The translations under genes were made by a program, and so were the position numbers. A stretch of 64,000 nt of DNA, taken from contig JAOVVO010000021.1 in assembly GCA_028564675.1 (NCBI GenBank), positions 223,121-287,120 of the forward strand. The letters are read 5' to 3'. A model generated the notes under the pieces. That model saw only the letters and a program-made list of their open reading frames with translations, was not told the origin of the DNA and ran no database searches. Every line of letters begins with the position of its first letter. Position 1 is the first letter of the stretch. The DNA comes from Onchocerca lupi (taxonomy: Eukaryota > Nematoda > Chromadorea > Rhabditida > Onchocercidae). Of this stretch, positions 35,963 through 46,900 are shown piece by piece.

Positions 35963-37398
35963 CTACAACTGCCCACACTGCGTAATAACAATAGGAATTT
36001 TAGGTTTGTTATTTTGACCTGTTGGGACATTTTCGATTTTTCGTACTGTTAATAAACCATCCAATACTCTTCCTGCAGAAAACATTTCTATTAGAAATAT
36101 ATTAAGAAAGGGTGAAGTAAGAGAGATTTTCTGTTCTGGAAAACCAAAAAGGCCAGATATTTTTGGGATAATAACGAGCAGAGAGATATAATGGTAATAT
36201 GATGATAAATGATGAATAGAAGCAATAATAATCATTAAGATGGGAATATATTGATTACGAGAAAAGAATATTCTGTAACAAATAATTTGGAACTACAAAA
36301 TTTTTTTAGGACAAACACTTGTAAAACTGTAGACTTATCTGAACTCAACATCTCGGTAGTAGAGCGAATCATCTCAGCAAATGAATAAATAGATCAAAAA
36401 GTCGAGCAAAAATTAGTAAAGTTTTGTTAAGTGATAACTAACCGAAAACGACATGCTTCTTATCAAGAAAATCACACTTCGCACAAGTTATGAAAAATTG
36501 ACAACCATTTGTATCTGGTCCAGCATTCGCCTGCAAAACAACTATAGATCTTTTGTTTAAAGGCCGAAATTATTTACTGAACCGCTTCATAAGACATGTT
36601 ACCATTGATAAAATTCCCGGTCCTGAATGTTCCAAATCAAAATTTTCATCCCTGAATTTCGACCCGTATATACTTGTCATACCCGTACCATCACCCTGAA
36701 ATAGTTTAATAAAAGAGCTGAGTAAATCATGAATAACATAACATTAAAAAATGGCAAAATGAAGCAGCAAAAAATTTCATCAATTTTAACTCCATGTGAT
36801 AAGACTAATCAAAATGGAAAAGTGAAATTAAAACAACTGATAACAAAAATTTTAATTCTAAGCATATATTATACTGAAATTTCAAATGAACCTAATTATT
36901 ACAGATTATATCACTTCTTATCAAATGACAGCAGATGACATCTTTATGGAAATAAGCAAACTAACATTGACAAAATCGCCTCCCTGAATCATAAAATCTT
37001 TGATCACCCTATGGAATTGTGCATTTTTGTAACCAACTGGCACACCATCCCTGCGATATTCGCCAGTGCAAAATTGCCTAAAAAAAATCAATAGAAATGA
37101 ACTGGGTTATTAATCAATCGCAACTATGAGCCGTACTCAAAGAAATATTCAAATTACAAGACGTATCCCCAACTTGTAAGTTCCCGACATCAAATATCAC
37201 TTTATTTAACAATATAATATTTAGAGTTCTAGCAATATTCTGTTCAAACCTGAAATTTTCAGCCGTTTTCGGGCAAACGTCTGCGAATAATTCCATTTTG
37301 ATTGTTCCAATAGGTGCACCACCCGCTGTCATTTCCATGAATACTATAGGATTATCGGGATGCCTTAACTGTTCCGCCAAATGATCGTAGTCACTCAT
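35963..37398 (-). CDS. cyn-11: PPIH/CYN-11-type cyclophilin (peptidyl-prolyl isomerase)
   Basis: Five exons on the minus strand: 37250-37398, 36966-37077, 36603-36695, 36443-36530 and 35963-36072, encoding 183 residues (human PPIH has 177). Catalytic residues of the cyclophilin fold are present: Arg73, Phe78 and Gln81 in FHRVIKDFMIQGGDF, and NGCQFFIT. PPIH-specific features are RRDGVPVGYKNAQF and the C-terminus KIENVPTGQNNKPK. In other animals PPIH binds the U4/U6-60K/90K proteins of the spliceosomal tri-snRNP. The Trp that contacts cyclosporin (CypA Trp121, also Trp in human PPIH) is Phe139 here (CDFLDKKHVVFG). An acceptor TTGCAG ends 9 bases before the ATG, suggesting spliced-leader addition. 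Confidence 0.95.
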
Positions 37399-37410
37399 AA
37401 CTCCAATCTG
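37399..37410 (-). promoter_or_regulatory. probable spliced-leader acceptor of the cyclophilin gene
   Basis: On the minus strand GTTGCAG is followed by ATTGGAGTT and then the ATG at 37398. A CAG this close to the start without an upstream coding exon is typical of nematode trans-splice sites. Confidence 0.5.
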
Positions 37411-38939
37411 CAACTATCAATGTTATTTTAATGCCAAATAATGTTTTCTTATCTGTTATGATAATATTGAATAATGGTAAAATTAATGCTAGTTGATACA
37501 ATCATATCGAGCAACACTTCTAATCTAAGGAGAACAAGAAAACATGAAAAACGTGAAAACAAGTAATATTATAATGAGATGACGTATTCTACGTCAAATG
37601 TATTTCTTTTATATAGAGATATCTACCTAACACAACCTAACCGTAGCAATAATCAGAAGACAATTTCTCTGATGTCATCCATCTGTAAAATTTCATAATA
37701 AATGCAAAGACCAGAAGTTAAAAAAATCCCGGAATGTCACTTTGGAGTCTCCCGCTGTGAAAATACTATAGTCTCAGAAGCATTTGAATGAATATTTATG
37801 ACCATTGCTTATTTCAATTTTTTCAGATTTTTCGGACTGGAAAGGTTTTTTAAACTTGGAGCTCAGAAAAGTTTATTATTGATGAAATAATTAGGAATCA
37901 AAAGTAATTAGTTCAATTATTCGAATTGGTTTTTTCAAATTTTTAAGTTTGAATCAGTCTATAACTGGGCATCTTAAAATATTTTATGAATTATTTTACA
38001 TTCACATATAGAAATAATCGAATAAATTTGATTGATAATTATGTTATTGATGGGTTACAGTTGTCGCAGTTGCTAAAAATTTTGTTTCCTAGGAAATAGA
38101 CTAACAATTAATCACAAAATTAATTTAACAATCAATAAAATTAATAAGTAATCTATTTGATCAAAATGATCAAACCATTTTCTCGCTAATCATTCTCCTC
38201 AGTTTGTTCCAATGCATATATAACTAACTATAATTATCACTGTATAATCATGAGATAAATGAAACATTTCATAGTTTGGGAAATTTATTTAATCAATCAA
38301 TCACATTTACTAATCAGATCATCTATTTATAATTCATTAATTTTGAGAGATTTTCAACAATCTAGTTGTTAGAAGCTAATGTGTATCAATCCCTAAATAA
38401 AATGAAAAGAAATTGACAAATATAAAAGATATGAATGCTTGTGAAAATGAGTATAAAGAGATGAGCTGATGCAATAATGATAATAATGATAACAATAATA
38501 ATGATAATAATGGTAATAGTAGAAAGATGATGGCATGTAATAAATAGTAAGTAATGATGAGATGTGAAAATAGCAATTGATTTAATTAACACAAAGCGGA
38601 AAATCTAGAATGTTGATTTGGAAATAATTTTAAAAGAGACGAAATGGTTGGGCGCTATTTTTCTTTTCATTTATTGTCTGTAATTTAGTCGTAAAATTAT
38701 CATTAAATGATAAAATCGATCTATTTCCGGTATTATACGACCACTTTCAATACTATTTTATCTTTTTCTGTTTTGTCACTTCCAATTTAACGAAATAACT
38801 GTCACATCAGTAAGGCAGTAAATCATTTTGATTCTAGTCTGAAGGATGCTAAAGCGATCATTTAACATTTCATCATCATTTTGACATTTTAAAGTATTTC
38901 AAAACTTCATTTATACTTTTTGCAATCAATGTCGAAATA

Positions 38940-39230
38940 GTTAACAAAATAGCAATGAAATTATCATCATCATTATCATTATCATCATCAAAGTTGCATT
39001 GCATTAATAATAGCTGAAATCATCTCAGTTTTAATGAGATAATTGACAATAACAATGATTATCAGCTAAATTAATTAAATTATCAACATCACCACCATTG
39101 TTATCATTATCATCATCATTGTCATTATCTCATTAAAGTTATATTGCATTGGTAATAACTGAAGTCACCTCACTTTCAATGAGATAATAATAGTGGTAAT
39201 AATGATGATGATGAGTTCAATATAGATTTG
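38940..39230 (+). repeat. ATC/ATT-rich region with an ~135-bp imperfect duplication
   Basis: Two copies share AAAGTTGCATTGCATTAATA versus AAAGTTATATTGCATTGGTA, then AGCTGAAATCATCTCA versus AACTGAAGTCACCTCA and AATGAGATAAT. Each is preceded by ATCATCATT-type runs. Noncoding. Confidence 0.7.
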
Positions 39231-39504
39231 TTGCAAATGCTTCAATGCTATTTCAATTTAACAAAAATGAAACAAATTTGTAAAAATGAATAATTTTATT
39301 TTGAAAATTATTGAAAAATTTTAATTGCTAAAATTTAAGTATTTCCATTTTTTAAAAAGAAAAATGAAAATACTTAAATAACTATAGTAGATTGGAAATT
39401 ATTGAATATTCTGAGTTTGCACATTTCATTCTGACATTTTTTTTTTTTAAATATTTGTAATAAAAGATTAAATGAAGCAATAGAGGAGAAATACTGCACC
39501 AAAC

Positions 39505-39603
39505 AATATTATCATTTCTTTCCTCTCTTTGTTTTTTTCAGTTCAACTATCTAAACTTTCATGGATAGTTTAACTGAAAAAAAAAAAAGAAATGATAATA
39601 TTT
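39505..39603. repeat. long near-perfect hairpin
   Basis: The outer 17 bp (39505-39521 with AAAGAAATGATAATATT near 39587-39603) pair perfectly. The inner 20 bp (TTTTTTTCAGTTCAACTATC with GATAGTTTAACTGAAAAAAA) pair with one mismatch. The loop is about 12 bases (TAAACTTTCATG) and about ten extra bases bulge on the 5' arm. A further AATATTATCATTT copy follows at about 39619. Confidence 0.8.
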
Positions 39604-40001
39604 CTTGTATATGGAAATATTATCATTTTCGGAATAACTGATATGTATCCGGAATAATTGATGTGTATATATAGATAAATCATTTTTCTGTATACTTATT
39701 TCTGTTTAGATTTTTTAATTCATATGATATAATTTTTCAGAAGCATAAATAACATTTTCAATATTTTTCTATAATTTTCTTTTCCTTCTCATCATTTTGA
39801 ATTATTTCATTGCGGGGAAAAGTTACAAATAGATGAGATTAAAAATGCTGGAGAAAAGATGTGGCAGGCGGAAATTTTGATTATCCATCGTATCATTTCA
39901 TTCAAACTGTTTTGTTCTTTCTCTGTTTTCATCGGTTTTCATCGAAAATAGCATAAATTAGATGCTGTTGATGACGTTTTCTGCCCGTACCGAATCGGAT
40001 A

Positions 40002-40028
40002 GATGAATGAATGAATGAATGAATGCAT
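40002..40028 (+). repeat. GAAT tetranucleotide microsatellite
   Basis: ATGAATGAATGAATGAATGAATG run. Related CATA/CATG-rich simple sequence lies at about 40365-40450. Confidence 0.85.
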
Positions 40029-43000
40029 GATTTTTATAAGGGATTGTTTGAATTTTAAAAATAGGAAGAAGGATGTATTTGAGAAAACTGATGCTGATGA
40101 TGATGATAAATTCAGGGTACCCCTTAAAGACAAGGAAAGACATTGGAAAGAATAATGAAGAATGAGGGTGACGATTAAAACAAGTTCCTTTCCTCCTCCT
40201 TCCTTTCTTCCTTCCTTCCCTTTTACAACTTTGAACAAAACCAACCCGATCGACCTAAACACAACCAAAACTTCCTTACTCTCCTGTCTTCTCTTCAAAT
40301 TTTCAAACCGTGCTACCATCTTCTCAGCTTTACTACCACTACTACTACTTCCACTTCCAGAAATCATACAGACATATGCATGCAACATGCATGAACATGC
40401 ATACACATACATACATACATGTACAAAATAACATACATATGCACATATAATTAAAATACGTCACTTGGTGTCCATCGGAAAGGGCGGGGTTTTATCATAC
40501 GATCATGATAGTAGATAGTAGAATATTAAAGGAATTTCAACGACAATCGTCATTCTCCCTCTTTCTTTCTCTCCCTTTCTACTCCCGCCTTCTATTTGAT
40601 AAAATTTTTAATTTTTATTCCAACTACATAACCATTCTTGGCAGTGATGGCTTCTTTTCTCTTAACAGTAATCATTTTTTTATCTGAACTTGATAAAATA
40701 ATGAAAGAGTACGGCGTTGCATTTAGCACTTTTCTTTTTGCTACAATAACGTGAGATTATCTAGATCTCTAAAGTGGCACAAGTCAGATGTTATCGGTTT
40801 GCTACGTTGATGAAATACATTTACCGCCTTTTAATTTCGTATTCTCTTAAATCTGCCCATGCATCAAGCCGAATTGTTTTTTGCTTTGTTTTTTTTTTTG
40901 TTTTTTCTCTTTTTTTTTTTTTGTTCGTTTGTTTTGCAATAATTGTTGAGTGGAAAAAAATTACCGGAAAATAAGTGATGATTTTCTGAATTATAATTTC
41001 GCATATATTTTGAACTTTAGCATAATTTAAAAAAAAGAAAACAATGAAAATGATTTTTGTTTTTTTCCTGAAATTCATAATTTTTGAATTAGAATAAAGT
41101 ATTATATCATAAAAATGAGGTGAATTTTGTTAGTCTTATAAGATCAAATTATTAAACAGTTTGTCTCGTTATCAAATTTCTTCCCTTGACCTTATTCGTT
41201 CGAGAAATAAATTATTATTTGCTCAGCAGAGCAGTTTTGTTTAACATTTAACCGATAACTGTAATTGCTGAGAAATTTTTTATTTTTTATGCAAATACTT
41301 AATTTGTTATTTTTTTTTCTTTTGATTTGTCACTTTTTTCAATAAATTTTTCAGTTTTTTTTAAATTAATATGCACTTTAATTATAAATATTCATTAAAC
41401 TAGAAAATAATTTGATCTAAAATTAATTTTAGATGACTTATATTAATTAATTTTGGATTTATATTAATTTTTTGTTGGATCGAATGTATTTTTTTTTTTT
41501 TTTTTTGCAAATTTCTCTAAAAATAATACTTTCAGAGTAATTAAAAAATTATCTCATTTTTATGTAAGTTAAACAAATAAACAATAAAAAATATGTGTGG
41601 TATTCTAATCCAATCTTCACTTCTTAACTATTTGCTTTCGATAAAAATATTGGGAGAATCATTGGTATTTTAAAAAAAAAAAGTAAAATTGAATAAAATA
41701 ATCAATTTTTCAAATTTTTAAAAATTTAGTCAAATGAATAACTAAAAGAAAATCGATCACAGGTGCAATCGTGATTAAATTCTATATTTTCCGTCAACCA
41801 GTATGCACTGGAGTTTGATCGTCAACAACATTATTTCTTTGATTAGTTGAAAAAATTCTTTTTTCATTTCAGTCATTTTAATTTTCATTTTAGTCATATA
41901 ATTTATTGAAACTATATTATGTTTTTTTTTTTTTTCAAAAATAATAAATAATCGTAATAAATTAATAAAAATGCTATCTATAAAAGAAATACTAAGAAAT
42001 CAAAGAAATATAGAGGTGAAATAAAATAAAAAATGCTTAATTCGTCTCATTTTGTATAAATGGTCTTATCCAAAACAAGATCAGAAATACGATTAACAGG
42101 ATTTCGATTTACGATGTCGAAGCTACTTTATTGAGTTGGGGAGAATGCAAATCTGTATTTCCAATATATCCTGAAGCGAATAAATAGAAATTAAATTAAA
42201 ATCTGTAATTTGACCTCATTTAAAAAGTCCATTCATACAATTCATTCATATCATTCCATTTATTGTTCCATTCAACAGTATTTTTTTATTAATAATTGTT
42301 GCTTTTGTAACAATAGAATTTATCATCTATCATATTTTCAATAAATTCTTACAAAATTCTATTAAATTATTTCATTCATACAAATCCTTTTCTTCAATTT
42401 TGAATTATAATCTTTTTTAATGCTATATAAATAATATTTCTTAATTTCTTCATAAATATTTATAAATGATGCTTTAATTTAATTCATTGTTACAAATAAG
42501 CGCGATCATTTCATTAAAACAAATATTCATCTAGTTTACATTAGTTTTAATTAATACTCGGTTAACGAATTTGTAAAGAAAAAATTTATGAAAAGGAAAA
42601 ACAAAGTCCTTTATTTGTTATTTGAAAATAGTTAATATAAATTTAAAACTTTTTGAATTCCAGCAAAAAAAAAAACAATTATATACGAGCAAAAACAATA
42701 ACTATTATTAGTTTGTCACTGATTATCGATCAAAGCCATAAATTTAGCAGCATGAAAAATTCGAAATTACGTTCAAATATAGTATCCAAAAATTATTGAT
42801 GCAATTTTTAGGAAAAAATAAAAAGAGGAATTGAAAGATTTTGTTGGAGGGAATGAAAAATTTTGAAAAATAATTATCCATGAAAAATGGAGCATCAATT
42901 CTAGTTCATCTTATCTTTTTTTTTTCTTTTTTTTGTTTCAAAATTTTTATATCGCGTTTTTTTCTTAATTCATGGTCCATTCTTTTCTTCATTTCCCGTT

Positions 43001-43329
43001 ATTTCTATTTTTTTATTTGAAAAAAAAATATAAATGTTGCTTATACATATATTTGAATTGAAAAAAAAAATTAAAATTTCTAATCGGAAATGCGAAATTT
43101 TAAAGCAAAAATGAAAACTATACAGGAATTAAGAATTTATGAAACAGATGGACTGTAATCGTCTGAAGGTCATCGGCGTCCATTCAATTCCATCCGTTCA
43201 TTTCTCTTTTCTTTCTTTTAAGTAATTTTGGTTGATGTTTGGAAATGATCAGATAAAGTAACGAATAGAAAAAAAGAAAAAAAAAAAACAAGAAATAAGT
43301 CCTTCCATCTAATTATCAATTATATATAC

Positions 43330-43720
43330 ATATTTTGATTAAATGTTAAATTTATTCATATAATAATTCTTTTCAAGAAAAAAAAGTTTAATTGAATTTC
43401 GTAACAATCTATTTTGATTAAGTATTAAACAAATTTATTCACCTAATATTTCTTTCTTAAAAAGAAAAAAAAGTTCAATTAAATTCTGTCAAATATCTTT
43501 TTTGATTAGGTGTTAAAAACAGATTTATCTATTTGATGTTTTCTTTTGTCAACATTTTTTTTTTTTTTTTTTTTGATTAGATAGTAGATATATTTATTAT
43601 TTAATTAAATTTACATTGAATTTTGCTAAACTAATTCGCTTTTTTGTGAATTTAATCCAAAAAAGTTTAATTAAATTTATCAAACATCTTTTTTGATTAG
43701 ATGTTAAACCGATTTATCTA
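43330..43720 (+). repeat. minisatellite, ~75-105-bp unit, about five copies
   Basis: TTTTGATTA(A/G)NTGTTAAAN…TTTATTCA or TTTATCTA recurs near 43336, 43413, 43502, 43572 and 43694, joined by AAAAGTTTAATTNAATTTNGTNA segments. Just upstream of the Patched-related gene. Confidence 0.7.
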
Positions 43721-43913
43721 GTTCGTATCAGTGATCATATCAATCCATTTCAATTCTATCAGTCTAATTTATTTTTCTCATCGAATGAATATATTTTCAT
43801 CTCGTAAAAGACATGAAACCTAATCTTATTTTTTATCCATAATTCTTATGTATGAATGCGCTACGTTTACTCTTTCATGTAAATTGTGACATTTCTAATA
43901 TATTTTTAGTCTA

Positions 43914-43925
43914 ATGGTTAAGTAA
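43914..43925 (+). promoter_or_regulatory. minimal upstream ORF overlapping the main start
   Basis: After the acceptor TATTTTTAG (ending 43909) the leader reads ATG GTT AAG TAA, and the last A of TAA is the first A of the main ATG (43925). If a leader is spliced at 43910, this three-codon uORF begins four bases into the gene-encoded mRNA. Confidence 0.6.
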
Positions 43926-46900
43926 TGGAAAGATTTCGGATTTTCGTCGAAGCTAAAGCGCAACAGATCTTTTACATAATAGGTTTGTACATCGCACGAA
44001 GACCGAAAGTTTTCTTATTTTCAACGTAAGTTTTATTTGCAAATTAATTTTGCCACAATTTCTTGCAAATTACAGAAAATAATTTCTGATGAAAATTAAA
44101 AAAAATTGATCAATCTTTTGTTGCATTTTAATCTATTACAAATTTTATAGTAATCATTGCTGCTGTACTCTTTTGTGGAATGATTTATTTGATCAGATAT
44201 GTATGGATTAGTTTAAATTTATAAATTAGAAATAATATTACAGTTTGGTGTTATCTTCAAATTTCTCTAATGCAATTTAAATATAAAATTTGGAGAAAAT
44301 CATTGTATTTTTTTTTTTTTGTTTGTTAAAATTCAAAAAAAAAAAGTGAAAAAAAAGAGAATGATGATAGTATATTTCTGGTTTTAATAAATCCAATTAA
44401 TGATTAAATTGTTTTGCATGCCTAGGAGGAAAACAAGAAAAAGAAAAAAAAAAAACTGGTATTTTGAAGAAGAATTTTCATTAAGTGCTACAAAATTGCA
44501 GCAAGTGTTTTTGGCTTTCAATAAATATTGTCATATGTGAACGAAAACGCCAAATGAAGATGTGCCCTTCTGAGAAACCTGTTTTTAGCAAATACAAAAT
44601 TCAATAATTGCATTTTGATACCCTATCATTATCTGTCATTCTACTGATATGTTGTCTAACTCCTTCATTTTTCTATCAGACGACATATAACTAGTTTTGA
44701 ATTTTTCTTTGAAGCCTATGCGAATTATTTTGTAAAATTCTTATGTTCGGTAAAGTAGCTTAAAACCCGACTATGGTCAATAATTAAGGAAAGCCTGAAT
44801 CGAGATATTAGTGCTTAAATAACTAAAATTTATCCATAATGTTTGAAATTTGCATGAAATCAAAATCGATAAAAGAAAATACTTTTCTTTTCTTAAAAAT
44901 TTAATAAATCTGCAAAGTAATATTTGAACTATTAAGAAAATATGCATAAAAAGTAAAAAGAAAGAGAAAAGATTTAATTTTATAGACATTAATTTAAATC
45001 TTCGACAAAATCCATTCCATTCATTGCTTAACAGATCAATTTATAAACAAATAGGAAAGTACAATTAAAAAAGTGAAAATGTAAACTAAATATGAATCAT
45101 TATATCATTATAGTTATGCTTATAACTTTTAATTTTAACTGATTTAAAGTTACAGAAATAAATACCGTACAATTTATACCTGGTTGCAGATTGCAGAAGC
45201 GGGTACTGTATCATTTGTACAAAGAAGATTAAATGAATAATTTAACAATAAATAAATGAATGCATAGAATGATAAGGAATTTTGCGACAAGAAAATAAAT
45301 CACCAGCAAATAACAAAATCTCTCGGGGAGCTTTCTTTTTTGATTCTTTGATTGCGGAATGCGACCGCAAATTACAGTATCCCCTGGTGATTTTCTTTTT
45401 TAACGACAAGAATGAGACTATAAATTACAATATCCCGTGAGAGATTTCTTGATGGCAAGTAATGAGAATTTCGGAAAATTTTAGAATTATAAGAATTCAA
45501 TTTCAAAATAAATGATGATTTGAATTGTCTTATGCCTTCCCTCTATTCCAATGTAATGTTTTTTCCTCATTATCGTGAGATTTTTAATTAATTGTAATCC
45601 GTGATAAAATCCAATTATATTTACGAATAAATTAACCATTTTTCTAAAATTTCCATTTATTTCCGATTAATATCAAGTTTTCTGTTTAAAATATAAAAAT
45701 TAGACAAAAAGAAAATCAGATTATTAGGTCAAGTAGATCATCAGATCAGATCAGTCAGATCATTTTTTTCATTTAATAAATTTATAGTACTTTTTATAGC
45801 AAATTTTTTGCATTAAAATATTGCTTAAATTGAAAAATAATTCTCAAAATATAATCTTTGTTACTTTTTACCTAACGATTGATTTTTCAATCCTTATGAT
45901 TTATTTAATGAAATTTATCTCAAAAATATTTACTAAATTAATATTGATGAAATATAATGTATAAATCTTATTTTATTGAGTTATTTTGAAAAGTATTTTG
46001 CTGGATATTTATAATGGAACTTAACTAATAAATTATATTTTATAAAAGATAAAAGTATTTTTTTGAGTTGTTTTGATAAAATGTAACCTGATAAATTATA
46101 TTTTATTGATGAAACATAATTTATTAAAAGATTTTTAATATTTTGTTAAAATATAATTCATAATGCGCATTTTCACTAAATTATATCTTACTGAATGTTT
46201 TATTTCAGATTGCTGATAACAGGTTTGTTGTCAGTAGGTGCGATAAATTTTCACGAACATAATAATGTTCGCGAAGATTTCAGTGCCGATGATTCACCAT
46301 CACGTTATGAATATGCGGTTACGGAAGATTTCTTCCGGAATTTCGGATCACCCTTTCATGTAGTGGTAGCTATGAAAGCTGTTGATGACGGATCATTGTT
46401 AAGACCTAAGTAAGTTTTGTGTTTTTTTTTAAGGTAAAATTTATTTTAATGAATAAATAATCTCCGATACCGTATGCCATTAATGTGGGAAATATGAAAT
46501 ATTATTTAATTTCGATCATTTCCAAATACATGTATTATTGCTTGGACAATTATTAAATATTTCGAGTGGTAGGGGGTGAGCTAATTTATCTCTTCTATAC
46601 ACTCTTTTATTATTATAATTGTCATAAAGTCTTTCAAGGATATAATTTCGAATTTTCATTGTTCGAATGAAAACTTGAAATTGAAGTGTAGCTAAGAATA
46701 AATAAGTTAATTTGTTTTCTTAATATTTCCTAAATTTAATATTATTATTGTTATTGCAATAATTATTTCTAAATTTAAAAGTAAACATTTGAAGATATTT
46801 GGACAAATTGATTGAAATCGAAGATTATTTGCAATCTAAACTTAGTGTTCCATACGAAGGTCGACAAATTACTTATTCGGATTTTTGCGAAAATAATTGT

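Larger units (their letters stand above)
37411..43909. other. 6.5-kb intergenic region upstream of the Patched-related gene
   Basis: A+T-rich and repeat-laden. It lies between divergent genes and should contain their promoters. No conserved exon was found; open frames near 39940-40430 follow simple repeats and pyrimidine-rich runs. Distinct repeats and a hairpin are listed separately. Confidence 0.55.

Noticed and set aside
39939..40431. Overlapping frames on both strands with Ser/Leu/Pro-rich translations
   Set aside because: Generated by GAAT, CTTC and CATA simple repeats; no conserved sequence.
44777..44989. Minus-strand hydrophobic frame in PTR intron 1
   Set aside because: Hydrophobicity comes from A-rich DNA read on the opposite strand; no homology or splice support.
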